64,000 nucleotides of DNA from Brachynemurus nebulosus (GCA_035578155.1 JAPWDM010000005.1:37968108-38032107), one strand, 5' to 3'; numbered from the stretch's first letter, positions 49,081 to 61,650 are shown. The notes: generated from the sequence alone by a model not told the origin. Translations and numbers: made by a program.

Positions 49081-51545
49081 CTACAAAAAATTTGAAATGT
49101 TTTATATAGAATTTCCCTTTCTTTCGACCCTGTTAATTTGAATTTTTTTCATGTCATTGTGCGGTTTAAAATTTAATGCGTGGTATTTAAACAAAGATGT
49201 CATCTAAATTATTTTATTAATGTACCTATTAATAGATAAAAGAATACCTATGCGAAATAAAAAAAATGTTTATTACTACCTAGATATAAGTAGACAAGCT
49301 AGTAAGGAGATACACACATAATTAATATTTTGATTTTCTTGTAATTTTTTATGGCTTTTTTATTTCTTTATAAATTCAATTCAAATAATTCATTTGGGTA
49401 ATGGGTCAAATTATTGCTAACAGATCGGTCTTTCCTAATTTGATCAAAAAAAAAAAAAAAAAAACTATTAGGCTAATGAACGACTTGGGTAACAAACCCA
49501 TACTTGTGAGAAGTGAGCCACTTTTTCCATTTATTAAGAGCGATCAACGAAAATACTTTAGTCCTGTGGCGTGTATATTATTCTTTGGAATTCTGGATAA
49601 TTTAAAATTATAAAAATTAAGAAAAAAATTATTTAAATGTCATTCAATAGTATGAAACAATATTACATCAAGTATACTTTGAATAAGTCAGTCAAATTGT
49701 ACAATACAATATTTAATTAATTTATCTACAAGTTTGAAATTTTTTATTATTTTAAATTACCTAGCAACACTATTTAAGTTAAATTTCACTTGCTGATTGA
49801 TGATGCTTTATAACTTCTGCTTGATGATTGGCTTAAAAGTGCGAAAAAAATATTTTTAGTACTTTGGGATTAAAAGTAACACACTACTCCCTATTATGAG
49901 GGACCATAAATGATGTGTTTTAGTGCCGGAATTGCAAAAATTTATTATTTACCAAGAAATATTAACGTAAATTTTACGAAAAAATGTGATCGTAGAAAAA
50001 GTATACTGTACAATACGTAGGAAAAGTTTATTCGCTTTTTTTTACAAGTTGTGGGGTCAAGTCAGTCCATATATTGATATTCAGTGGAAAATTGTGCAGT
50101 AAATTGGTTTCCATACATAACAAACCTGATTTTTTGATGAAATCAATTTGACTTTTTATAGGTTGTCGACGAATTGTTTGTTTCAAGGTCTGTGCTCACG
50201 ATTTTAATCCCAAACATGTGTTTTAATATTTGGGAAATCTTTAGACTGACAGTGTCTAACTTTTCGTGTATTATTGCACTTATAGAGCAGTGATATTAAG
50301 CCAAGAAACAGTTAGTTGGCCATGCAATCAAACTGGAGAAAATAATCAGGCAAAATTATTATTCACTAGTCCGAAATACTGAGCATAATCTCAGTTTCTC
50401 TAATTAATGAGTTCTCTAAGCTCTTTGAAAAAAAACCCTTTCAAATTCTTTTAAATTTAGTAATTGACTTGTAAATAAATATTGTATTTTCAATATTTTT
50501 TCTTTTAACGTATAATTTTGTGATAATAATTTTCTAGCAATTATTAAATTTCTGAATTTTATAAATAATAGAGAAAAAATGAAATCGGTTGTTTTTAGTC
50601 ATTTTACGAAAAAAATTGTTTTATTTAAGGTAAAATAAATTATCGGTGATAAAATGACTAAATTTCAAAAAAGTAGTCATTAAACCGAACCGATTGGCCA
50701 TTCGTAGTCACGGTCTGAGAAACTTAATTTCTCTCAGGAAGTCTTTCTTAAGTATTCATTCTTACTTAGCCTTGTCGACAAGACTTGGAAAATTAAGAAT
50801 TAATCTCAATGACATTATCAAGGGTATTAAAAGAGCCGCAATCTTCAAAACTCATAATTTGATACTACTTTAGTAAGGCTGTAACCTTAATAATCTTTTT
50901 ACTTTTGTTGGGACCAAACTAGACTTTGCATGCATGCTACTAAATTTTGGAGTGTGTACCTTATAATAATTATTAAAAACTAAATTTTTTTCAATGAAAT
51001 ATATTTTATAGAAAGTTATGGGTTTGTAAAATTACGAAAAACTGATACATTCATTTATCAAAATACTGCCCTAACTGGTCAATTAACTCAACGAGTATCA
51101 TCTTCAAAGCGTGTGATCATATTATTTCATTTTCAGTACAACTATATTTTTATGAATAATATTAGAATATTACTAATTGCAACACTTGTCTAATTATTAA
51201 TTCCATATTAAACAGATCCAACCAGCCGATTCAACCAACCTCTCAATAACCTTTAAACTAAAATAAATTGATAATTGTCGTTTATTTAGTAATAGTTTAG
51301 TTGAAATAAAAAGTAATTTACTAAGTGACATCGTAATCTTGCAGAATTATTTGCTGAATCTTCAATTTTGAATTTTAAATTCCAAATAGATGAGTTATAA
51401 TTTTTGCTATAGGCATTATTTTTGTGCAATATAGAAGAAAGTATTAATTATTCATGGCATTAATCATAATTTCAATAGATATTTTCTTGTATGAAATGGT
51501 CTGAGTAGGTGGTTAAGAATATATTACAATTGAAACACTTATTAA
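49081..51545. other. Intergenic, no gene seen
   Basis: AT-rich, with an A run at 49,446-49,463. No supported gene or clear repeat. A small inverted pair (TTTTAGTCATTTTA and AAAATGACTAAAT near 50,600-50,670) may form a hairpin. Confidence 0.55.
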
Positions 51546-52432
51546 CCCTAGAATCATACGTTGGTCTACGAGAAACGTTAATCATACATCGACGTCGTTT
51601 TGACGGATGGACTTTTTACGGAGAGTTTTAGAGTTTATTTGCAAAAAACATTTTTTTTTACATAACAATACTACAAAAGCGAACAAAATATTTAAAAAAA
51701 TTGGATTTGGAAAATTTATCAAAGCATATTTTCATTATAAAAATTAAAAAATAGATAAATACATCAATTGTATCATAAAACATGTGTCTCAAATAATTAA
51801 TTTATGAACTATTATGAGTCAGTGGACATGTGTGACTTTACAGAATGTGAAATTTCTCGGTCACAAATATTCCCGTAGATATGTAGTTATTTCCTGATTA
51901 GGCACATTTGTAAATTTTCTAAAATTTATTAGTAATTTTTCGAATAAGATCTCAAAAAATAATAAAAATTAAAATATTTTCCACAATAAATTGTTAATCT
52001 TTTATTAAGTCACTTGAAACGCATTCTTTAGTTTTCGATTCAATATATTAAAACTTCAGTATTATGTCGTCTCTATAAGTCAAACAGAGATTGACTTAAT
52101 CTCTTAAAATTAATTTAATCATTGAATAAATTAATTATAACATCCATATCTTTAATAAATTTTAGAAAAATTAGGAAAACTTTTATATGTGAAGTACAAA
52201 ATCTTTAAAAAAAAACATCGCGTAATCATACATCGACGTCCTTTTGACGGACACTATTTCAATACAAACAAATTGACAATGACTATAAACAAAATAAACA
52301 CGTCTTATGTGTTATAACAACAAATAAATTAGATAACAGAAATCTCACAGCAAGCAGGTACCGACAAGTTGTAGTATTGGAGCAGGTAGAGAAGTTTGTT
52401 CGTCGTTTTGACGTGTACGTATGATTCTAGGG
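51546..52432. mobile_element. piggyBac-type MITE (family P1, copy 2), 887 bp
   Basis: The left end is TTAA-CCCTAGAATCATACGT, and the right end GTACGTATGATTCTAGGG-TTAA. It aligns by eye along most of its length with the copy at 28,552-29,476. There is a deletion of a few tens of bases near 51,710 and an altered stretch near 52,090. Subterminal CGTCGTTTTGACG words are conserved. No transposase frame. Confidence 0.9.
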
Positions 52433-53079
52433 TTAAGATGTTACCGAGCTGTATAGTGGATTCCTAAGAAATCAACACCATCTTCACTTCACTGGCAAGA
52501 AAGCGTACCCAGTATCCTTATCGTTTTAACAAGGGAAGTTTTTTCCAAACGGAAAGTGAAAGGATAAAATTAAATTGACCTTATAACTTTTTTAAAAAAG
52601 GATCAAAATGTATAATTTGTTTTAATCCCACGAATCTGTGTAAAGAAAATAGAGTTGACCAATTTTTGTCTGTTTTCATCATGTTTAAGACTGGTCACCA
52701 GATTAATATGTCTTTATCAAATTGTCAGTCTTGAAATTAAAAATTTCTGTTCTTTTATTCATCTCCCCAGTATCCGTTGTTATGGTTAAAGGACGCTTAA
52801 AAATATTTCGCCTAGAACGTTAAATTATTTTGTGCTGGTTCTGTAGTTTGTTGATTTAATATATTTATAACTTTATTTCAGAATATTAATTTTGGATAAA
52901 CTGAAAAATCAATCAAAGTTAGTATCTGAAAGAACAGATTTATTATGTAGCTTATGTCAATTAACGAAGTAAATTTTGATCTTTAATTTTTTAAAACTAT
53001 TTTTATTTTTTATTTTATTTTTTTGAGGGGATACATCAAATATATATATACTACAGAATATTACAATAAAAAATTAATT

Positions 53080-53545
53080 TTATTTTGTTATTTTCTCTTT
53101 ATTTTGGTTATCAATTCCGGCTTTTTGGGAATCATGAATGTCAGCATCATGAACTTGTGGAATTGGTGAATCCTTTGGGTCATCAAATGGGGACGGATCA
53201 TGATCCTGTTACAAAAAAAAAATAAAAGAAAAACATAGAAAATAAAGACCATTGTTCCTTTTAAAACAGAATTTTATTATCCAAATAAATTAAAAAAAAA
53301 AATAGGTAATAAAATATTTTTTACCTCCTCCTGGTCGTGAGGAATAGCATGAGAGTCACTTAGCTTAATTATCGGATCCTGTTCGTCAACGTGAAGGGTC
53401 GCATCATTGTCAGGAATAGGTTGGGCAGCCCAAACTGCCACAATCACAACGAACACACAAATCTGTTTTAATCAAAAAATCAAAATTTCAGTCAAAATAC
53501 TTGAAAACAAATTCAATTAAAAATGGACTTTACCAAATATTTCAT
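53080..53545 (-). CDS. Small acidic His-Asp-rich secreted protein, 91 aa, three exons
   Basis: On the minus strand, exon 1 (53,545-53,534) encodes MKYL before a GTAAAG donor. Exon 2 (53,462-53,325) encodes the rest of a clear signal peptide (ICVFVVIVAVWAAQ) and an acidic segment ending PHDQEE. Exon 3 (53,205-53,080) runs DHDPSPFDDPKDSPIPQVHD to NKEKITK. Both introns are phase 0. The mature part of about 74 residues is rich in Asp/Glu, His and Pro, has no cysteine, and carries four His-Asp pairs. No R&R domain or other family is recognised. It lies between cuticle genes D and E and shares the MKYL exon and promoter form with E, so a role in cuticle or haemolymph is plausible but unproven. AATAAA (53,084-53,079) overlaps the stop codon. 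Confidence 0.8.
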
Positions 53546-53595
53546 TGTTGATTTTCAAAACGAAGTTTAAGTGAATCAAATATTTTTTACACAAC

Positions 53596-53625
53596 TGTAA
53601 TTTCTGAAATTGGCAAGTATTTATA
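53596..53625 (-). promoter_or_regulatory. Core promoter of the acidic protein gene
   Basis: On the minus strand TATAAATA spans 53,625-53,618. An ACAGTT initiator-like site has its central A at 53,596, giving -29 spacing. The start codon follows about 51 bp downstream. Confidence 0.65.
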
Positions 53626-53699
53626 AGCTTGTGAAAATGTTTCTTTGTACTTAATTTTTAATGCATAATGATTTTATTTAGTTCTTTCTGAATGATTTT

Positions 53700-55081
53700 C
53701 TAATTAATTGTTCTAATTAGACTTATAATACTAAGAAGATTAAGGTCTATAGTGAGATAACTAAGAATCTTTGAATTAACAAAACATTTAAAAAAGTTTC
53801 TAAGGAAACCTTTCTAAAGAAATTTCTTCTAAAGAAACCTTATATGCAATCCATCTGAAACCTTTACACATTACCAGTTATTTATTTCTTTAAGTATCAA
53901 GAAAAATTCTATTTCTATTTTAAAAAAAAAATACTTTTTACCGCGCAAAGCGCATAATTTCATCAGGTAGTCAGAAATTAAAAAATTGGGTGCGATTTTT
54001 AAGAAAAGAAATTTTCTGGGTCCCTAGACCGCAAAATCGCCGATTTTTGGTCCTTTTTTTTGTTAAAATGGACTGAGAAAAAGGGAGAACTTTTTTAGAT
54101 TTAGTGACCCAGAAAAATCGCAACGATTTCAACACGACCTCATACGTTAAAACGTATCGCCGTTTTCGAAAACATAGTTTTGAATTAAACAAGTTGAAGC
54201 CTGTTTTTTCAATTTTTAACTTATGATTCTTGTGATATAAGGAAACAAAAAGATTGGAAAAAAAATTACGATTTTTTTTCAACAACCCCAGGAATAACTC
54301 CTTAAATTTCAGGATCGGTGTAAGGCTGGTAAACAAAAATGGTAGAACCTATATGACAAGTATGAAATATGGACTCGATCATTGCAGCTTATATAATAAC
54401 TAAAACACTTCCCGCAAGTTAATAGAATTCGGTCAAATTGGTGCTGATGTAACATATTGATGATAGCTTACAATTCAAGTTGATCCGTTTTCGCTAATTA
54501 CTGATAGCCCACCTTACATTCTCATCTACTTACACCATCCACTGTGAAAGTTCAAAAAAATTTGAAAGTGTCAAGGATTTATGGGGCATCCTATACTAAA
54601 ACTGAAATATTTCGAAAAGAATTATGCCATGTTTATCGTTTAGTATCTTATTAAATAATAAAATTGGGAATAGTAGCTCCTGAGGATAATTTGAGGAAAA
54701 CTATGGAGAAATTGCAAAATTTCGATAAGAAATAATATTTAGTATAATGCCCATTGTGTTTTTATTGTTTTTTATTTATTTAAATATAAAAAAATATAAC
54801 ATTAGTAAATAATAAAAATTAGTGAAAATTTTCCGCAGCAAAACGTTCAATTAAAAAGGAGTACTTTTCTTAACAATAACAAAAATATTTTGTACAATTT
54901 TAAACATAATTTCTATATGTAGGTATAAGTATCTGAATGTCTGTATTTCTTTGTGTGTGTGTGTGTGTGTGTGTAATGTGTCACTGTGTGTTCTATGGTT
55001 TTGTGTTAGTGTTTTGTGTGAATTTTGCATGTCACTCATAATCTCATATCACTTGACTAGTAAAATCGTCTACCATCATCG
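53700..55081. other. Intergenic between the acidic gene and gene E
   Basis: No further gene supported. A minus-strand open frame at 53,971-54,336 is Phe/Lys-rich with no domain and no signal peptide. A short (GT)n tract (54,951-54,974) lies about 110 bp beyond the gene E stop. Confidence 0.55.
54951..54974. repeat. (GT)n microsatellite
   Basis: About 11 GT repeats followed by further interrupted TGTG words to about 55,020. Confidence 0.9.
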
Positions 55082-55629
55082 TCAGCCTAAAATCGCTTTT
55101 TTTTCCTCGGGTTGTGGATGTTCGGCAATGTATTTCAAGGCTCGGAGGATGGCCTCTGGGATTTCTTGTGGTTGTGGAAGATGTGAGCCTTGCGGTTGGT
55201 ATCCATTTTCGTCAGCAATGTAGGATATTTCAACTTTCTATTGAGGAAAAAGAGTAAAACTTAGTATTTGGACGGATATTTTCAAATACAATTTGTGGCT
55301 TACCTCTCCCTCTGGGCTGGTCCACGCAGCACGTCCACTGATTTGTTGTGCCTCATTTTCGCTACCAGGGTTTTTCAAAATTCCATTTTGTTCAACGACT
55401 ATTCCGTTTCCAGTTTCGAAGGAGGAGTCGAATGAGCCATCTTCACGTACGTCGCTAGTCTGTCGGACGATTGGGACGGGTTCGTGGCCGGTGAGTTGAG
55501 CAGCCGAAGCTACGGCGACCAATGCGAAGAAAACCTATCAAAAAAAAATTTAATTATATCATTCGCGTAATTATTGATCCACACGGATTACACGGGGTTA
55601 ACTGACGATTTTCTTACCAAATATTTCAT
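55082..55629 (-). CDS. Gene E: RR-1 type chitin-binding cuticle protein, 132 aa, three exons
   Basis: On the minus strand, exon 1 (55,629-55,618) encodes MKYL before GTAAGA. Exon 2 (55,534-55,304) gives signal peptide [11 protein letters not shown], then [20 protein letters not shown] and [18 protein letters not shown]. Exon 3 (55,237-55,082) starts [20 protein letters not shown]. The second intron (66 bp, phase 0) cuts the R&R core between G80-E81 and Y87. Core: G71-x8-G80-x6-Y87-x-A89-x-E91-x-G93-Y94. Two features depart from the neighbours: GRAAW replaces GQYEY, losing one aromatic residue, and the tail is [17 protein letters not shown] instead of the PPIP form. The C-terminus is EEKKAILG. 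Plus-strand open frames over this gene are its mirror and are not genes. Confidence 0.92.
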
Positions 55630-55697
55630 TTTTCTATTTATTTCGTTTCACTACACTGCTTAATTAGGTGTGTTGCCGATTTTATCAGGTAGCTGTG

Positions 55698-55705
55698 TAT
55701 TTATA
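55698..55705 (-). promoter_or_regulatory. TATA box of gene E
   Basis: TATAAATA on the minus strand, 69-76 bp upstream of the gene E start codon. No TCAGT initiator at ideal spacing was found. Confidence 0.7.
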
Positions 55706-56752
55706 CTAGTGAAAAATTTTTGAACATATTTTGTATGCAGAACAGGTATTTTTGATTTTCATCTTTTTTGTTTCTCTGTTCTTATTGACTTTTTGAAAAT
55801 TTTTAATATAAGATAGTACATATAAGTTTTTGATCAGTATGTAAAAGTAAGAATAATAGATATATTTAAAAAAAATATTTTTCACGATTCTAAAATATTT
55901 TTAATAATACAAAAATATTTTGTTGATTAAGTAGTATTCTATATTAAATATTAATATAGAGAAGTACTATTTATTTTTATTTTTTTTTAATTACTGTATA
56001 ATTTTTTGTTAGGATTATAAGTTAATGTGAAGTGAATTACAAAACTTATAGTAACCTGAGATAATTGATTTTTTTTTTTTTTGGTTTATCTAGGTTAGAC
56101 ACGGTAAATAAAGTGACAGAACGATGCAGTTGGACCCAAATTATAGGTGTTTTTGAAATTTTCATTACTGTAACCAAAGTCAAGTCTATAGGATCACTAA
56201 GAAAAGTACTTCTGTCAAATCAGTTATACTTCTAAAAAGAAATATCAATATTTTAAGAACAATGAAAAATTCACTTACAAATTGGCTAAATTTAATCAAC
56301 CATCCTAATTCAAATCATTCTCATATCACCTGGGATAAGAAAAAATAATTTTATCTACGACTACCATGAAATTGCTTGTTTATTGTGCAAAATATAAATA
56401 GGTACTATCTAAGTAAGCTACAGAGTTTAATTTATAGTAAGTTTTACATACAGTCATATATCCAGCTGTAAAAAAGTGGCTCTTTACATGCATGTACACG
56501 TAAAATACCAAAGCTTACTACACTTTTATTAATTCTTATATTATATTTTATACAGTGATATATGTACATATTATATTAGAATCTGTACAAAAATTTTACC
56601 TAGCAACTGAATGTTTACGTTTGTTTTTAATAAATTTCAAATACTACATAATTTTAATCTTTTTAGTGTATTGTATTTGTAGATTTGTACCAAAGTTTTA
56701 TCGTTTATTGTGAATTTCATATTAGTCGTAGATAAAGTATAGTACTTAACTT

Positions 56753-56850
56753 GGTTGTAAGGCACATTACACACTCGCACAATTACGCACTCGTCGCTGC
56801 GCGGCTCTTGCGTAACTTTTTCGCTCGTGTGTAATATGCAACTTACAACC
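56753..56850. repeat. 98-bp G+C-rich hairpin
   Basis: The left arm GGTTGTAAGGCACATTACAC pairs with the right arm GTGTAATATGCAACTTACAACC with small bulges. ACTCG and CTCGTGT words line the loop. It is distinctly G+C-richer than its flanks and is probably a small foldback repeat. Confidence 0.7.
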
Positions 56851-59066
56851 TCAATCACGTAATATACTATTTTAATTTAGTAATTTTTAATCAAGTTTAC
56901 CCTAATTTTTCAATACTTTAAAAACCATAAATAAAATGATAGAGTAATGAAATCGTTCTTTTTATTTTTGTCAAAATTAAAGATGTAGGGGTACTGAGAG
57001 CCAGATTTCTGTGGAAACTATCTCATTTCTAAAAGAAATTTCGTCACGCTAATAGCAAAAATAAAAATCCCACACACAAGCTACTCTAATTCAAAGAAAC
57101 ACTCTAATTCAAATCACTTTCATAACATTTGATTTGCAAAAAAAGGATTTTTTCCTATCAAAAAATAATTGACGAGCAAAAAAAAAATTATTTTTTAGTG
57201 TAAATCCGGCACTGATTATCACTTTCATTAATCACATTCAAATCAATCTAACTTAATCCCAGCAATACTCAGGAAATTAGGAATAAATTTTTTGTCTAAT
57301 ATTAATACACCTGTAGGTAATACTGCACATGCAAAATTTCATGTACGTAAATCGAAAGCTCTATGCCGTCGGGAAGGGGGTTGGTGAAAAAATTGCCCGG
57401 TGACCCGAGTCTAAAAAGGGGGCTCGGAGTCTCGATTAGGGGCCCGCACAATGTAAAAATTGGAAAAAATTTCTCATTTCCCATTTCTCTCGCCGGACCT
57501 TGATGTGGGATTTACAAGGGTGTTACAGACGGACGGACAGATAGTATGACGAATTTTCAAAATTTATTTTTTTGAAGAAGTTCAAGTTAAATTTGAAGTT
57601 TCAAATTTCCTATTTGAATCGTACAAAAATATAGACAAAAGTTATTTTAATAAAAATTTTGAAGATGAGGTACACTACCGTTATTGATTTAATTGGTTAA
57701 TTACCGTTTCGTCCTTACACTTTAACTGAACGAAAATATGTCGCCAAATCAAGGATGTTCAGTTGTTTATAAAATATGTTGATGAACGGTCAAAAAAAGT
57801 TGTTAATTTAACATTTATGAAAAGAGTTTTTTTTTTTTTAAATTTAAACTCATACATCGATAAATTAAATTTTCTTTTAATATTAACAATGAATTATTGT
57901 TTATCAGGGATGTACTAATAATCTAAAATTTTAGGTGTTAATGAATTGATCAATTTAAAAAAAAATTTTGGCATAGAAAAATTTCTTATGCAAAAGTGTC
58001 TTTGTTGAACTTGGTATTATGCTTTAAAAAAATATAATAAAAAGTAAGAACCTTGAATTAAGTTATTTTTAAATTTAGTCTATAAAAAATGGTTATGTAT
58101 TCATCATTACTGAAAGCGATTATTTCAAGCAGATAAATTAAAATGTATCTATTTCCGAATGTGAAAACTGTTTGTAGATAAACAAAATATTTTTGGACAA
58201 TTGTATGTCAATAGAAGGGGAGGCAAATAATTTACTTTCAGTACGGGTCTGTCTATATGACTATCAGTTTTTCATGAATGTCACATTTTAGACTCATGGT
58301 CTGAATTATTCTAATGAAACATCTTCACAATAATTAGCATATTAATGTCAATTTTACCTCAAATGAAAAAAACAATTGTCAACTATTTTTTTGAAAGGTT
58401 AGAGTTGAACCGGGAAATATTAAAGGAAGTTTCGATAGCGATTATTTGAAACGTTGGAAATGAAGTAATACTAAAAGTTTTTCCAAAATTAAAAATGTAC
58501 ACACTAATAATTCGTTCACATCGAATCGGTAAGTAGTAACTATTAAATAGAACGCGTAAGTAAGTTATCTTATGTAGCTCCCATACTATGTTATTTTTTT
58601 ATGTTACGATTATGCATTTTATTTGTCAGGAGCGTAACTACTACGGAGCAAGTGGACAAGAAAGGGCGAAACACGGGAAAAAATTGTGAAAAAACATTGT
58701 AAAACATTAACGGAAGACTGAAATAAAGAAAATGATTTAACACATTTTGAATGAAGTGCAATTAACCCATTCCCAGAAGATGTTTCTATCACATTATTGT
58801 CATTTAACAAGCAAGTAACTGTTACATTTCCTTATGTTACCAGAACCCATTTACTGTTTCTTCTTTTACATATCTTCAAGACAAATATTCCTAGTGAAAA
58901 AACTATAGAGGACGTAAAGCCAACTTAATTATGCGACATAATTTCACATTGTGCTATTGGGGAATACGGTTTTTAGAATATACTTACTTAAGAAATGGAT
59001 TTTATGCGCGAAAATTTGCGAAAATGACTAGTTTAAATGCGAAAATAATATAATTAAATTGTTTTT

Positions 59067-59386
59067 GGAGTGGTTAGACCACTCCTAAATATTAAAGGAT
59101 GGTTTTTTAATGATCTAGCTATCTGTGTGTCCGAAGATTCCATCAATGCCATAAATTCGAAACTATTGGATTGTTTTTAACTCCTTTAATACCGCCATAT
59201 ATTCCAATATTTTAGATAAAAAATTTAATATCTTTATAAATATAATTGCAAGTTTGGTACATTTTGCTTAATTTATTTACAGTATGATCACTTTTTACTG
59301 TAACGCCTTCAGTTACCGATATAAGACAATATACATTCTTCAGTTAAATTTTTTCTAAAAATTAGTATGACGAGCTGAGCTCGTCA
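59067..59386. repeat. Segment bounded by two short perfect palindromes
   Basis: GGAGTGGTTAGACCACTCC (59,067-59,085) and TGACGAGCTGAGCTCGTCA (59,368-59,386) have perfect 8-bp and 9-bp arms. They stand 300 bp apart in AT-rich DNA. The second is followed 9 bp later by CTAA, loosely like a Helitron 3' end, but no 5' TC end or helicase is seen. Confidence 0.4.
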
Positions 59387-59482
59387 TTAGTCCTAAAGGG
59401 GTTAATGAATTTTTTAGTAGTTGTGAGGTTTGATTCCTAAAAGTATTTCATCATAATCGGAGTAATGGTAGTCACGGAGCTA

Positions 59483-61509
59483 CATAGAAAAAAAAAACTC
59501 ACTGTATATTACAAAAACGTGAATTAATATTACAAAATTTTTACTCCAATAGAACCGTTTAGTAATATTACAAAACCACTTTTATTAAAAATCTGAGTAC
59601 TAAAAGGTTCTATTAATTCAGAATAATTTTTGTAATTATCACAAATACTTATTTTTGTGAATAAAACTCAACGTATGTTTTGTTGAACATTTAATAAACT
59701 TTGTTATAATTACTAAATGGAATTTGTAATTGGTATGATTTATTTATTAATAAATACTAAATTTTATAGTAAATTTTACTATATTTTTTTGTTGTACTTA
59801 CAAATAACCCCTGTAAATATTATTAAGGATATTTGTGAAGGAAAGGAACTTATTGGATATACTTTGATAATTAATGTAAAAAACAAAACAGATGTGACTA
59901 TAAAATATGTACAAAATTCAAACTTCACATCTATTTTACACAGCATTACATTAATTATCAAAGTACATCCAGTTAGTCCCTGTAAAATAAGAAAAATTTT
60001 ATTTTATATAAATGAATTTATTAATTAATTAATACAAAAAAATAAAAAGTTATGTTAAAATGTATTAACTTACAGGAGGTATGGCAAGTGTTTTAGAAAT
60101 AATTCTAACATATTTTTATATTCAGAACTAATATTAAGCAAATTTCAATAAAAGGTATAACTGTAGTCCAATATTCAATTACATCTTCAAAATCCAGTGA
60201 AAAATTTTAAAAAACAAAACGAAAACAAACATGTTGTTTATCTGTAAAAAAGCATATTTTACTAAAATATGAAACATAAAAAATGTCTAACCAAATAATA
60301 AAAAACTTAATTGAATTTGAAAAAGAATGCTTTTAATTTGTTAGTAATTTACTTGACTGAGGTTTCTCACATATAGTCGAATAATGGATTACATATTCGA
60401 TTCAGAATCAAAGTAAAAAGATAAAATAGGAGTACCTAGCATGTTTTCCACCTGCAAAAAAAAGAATATTTTACTGACAAAAATATGAAGCTTAAAAACA
60501 TGTCTAACTAAAAAATAACCCTTACTTGAATTTGAAAAGAAATGCAAATTTGCTAGTGTTTTATAAATTTCTGAACTGAAGGAACTTTTCTTTGGTTATA
60601 AAAAAGTTTAACTGCAAATCTGAAATTATTTTTTCCATAATGTTCAAAATTACTTTTAGTATCTGAAAAAAAGAGATCAAATTTTAATAGGAATATTATT
60701 AATATTTGTGAGCAAAAAATAATTTATGAAAATACTTACTAGCCATTGTCAGATTTTCGATAGTAAAACCATTAGCAAGTTTTCTTGTCATATTTCTAAC
60801 GTACAAACAATCTTTTAAATTGATATTGTATACTATGTTTTTTCATAAACTCTTGTCAGGTTATAATAAATATTTATGAAGATGGACTCTATCACAGAAT
60901 GATGCTATGAATACTACACAACATTCTAAAAATCATAGAATTCGTTAATATTGCGCTTGCGTCAGTTATTTATTACAAAACTTTTTGTTATAATTACAAA
61001 ACACAATTTTTAAATGAGAAATACAAAACTTTTTGATAATCACTAAATCAGGGTTTCTTTAAATGCATATATAGGTATTATGAACGTTTACAAAATATCA
61101 CATAAACGTATCAACTTGTCAACTCTGCGCAAGCGTCATTTAATTATTACAAAAATTTTGGTTTTAATTACAAAAGAGACTTTTACTTTAACATGCGCAT
61201 TTTGATTTTTAAAACAGTGTTATAATTACAAATATTTTTCTTATATTTACTTAAAATATTTAATAGAACTGTAATTAATGCTACAAAAATATACTACTAA
61301 ATTTTTTTTTTGTTATTACAAAAGTTTTTGTAATATTTACAAAATTTTATATTAACAAATTAATAAAACGCAATTTGTAGGATTAATAAAACTTATATTA
61401 ATCACTGAAAGCGAGTTTTGTTACAATTACTCAAATTTTAGTTCTAACAACGAAAGCTAAATACTAAAAGCGGTTTTGTAAATAAAATAACTGTTTTTTT
61501 TTTTCTGTG
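59483..61509. mobile_element. 2-kb non-autonomous element with TTACAAAA subterminal motif arrays
   Basis: The left end is CATAGAAAAAAAAAACTCAC. The right end, reverse-complemented, is CACAGAAAAAAAAAAACAGT. The word TTACAAAA or its complement recurs at least eight times, concentrated in the outer 500 bp of each side. An inner hairpin lies at about 59,852-59,975 (TACTTTGATAATTAATGTAA and TTACATTAATTATCAAAGTA). A 103-codon plus-strand frame at 59,717-60,028 overlaps this hairpin and has no domain. The class is uncertain, CACTA-like by design. Confidence 0.5.
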
Positions 61510-61650
61510 GACTGTGAAACTCTGTAAAATATCGATGTCATACTTACAACTAGTTCCACTACGCTCTAATTTTGAGACCACTTGGGGGCTAGTCCATATA
61601 TTGTCCATAGAATTGTTATAAATTTCAATATAATCAAAGTAAAGACAGTT

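Larger units (their letters stand above)
55706..59482. other. Gene-free region downstream of the cluster
   Basis: No supported gene. It contains one 98-bp hairpin (56,753-56,850). At 57,300-57,550 a G+C-richer repeat-like block includes a GGGTGTTACAGACGGACGGA stretch. At 58,627 there is a fragment starting CAGGAGCGTAACTACTACGG, related to the MITE at 23,627. Confidence 0.55.

Noticed and set aside
53971..54336. 121-codon minus-strand open frame
   Set aside because: Phe/Lys/Arg-rich translation typical of AT-rich non-coding DNA; no signal peptide although its neighbours are secreted proteins.
54951..55499. Plus-strand frames with Cys-rich or Ser-rich translations
   Set aside because: They are the opposite strand of gene E coding exons and of the adjacent (GT)n tract.
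59717..60028. 103-codon plus-strand frame inside the 2-kb element
   Set aside because: It overlaps an inner hairpin with an antisense frame of similar length. There are no transposase motifs.
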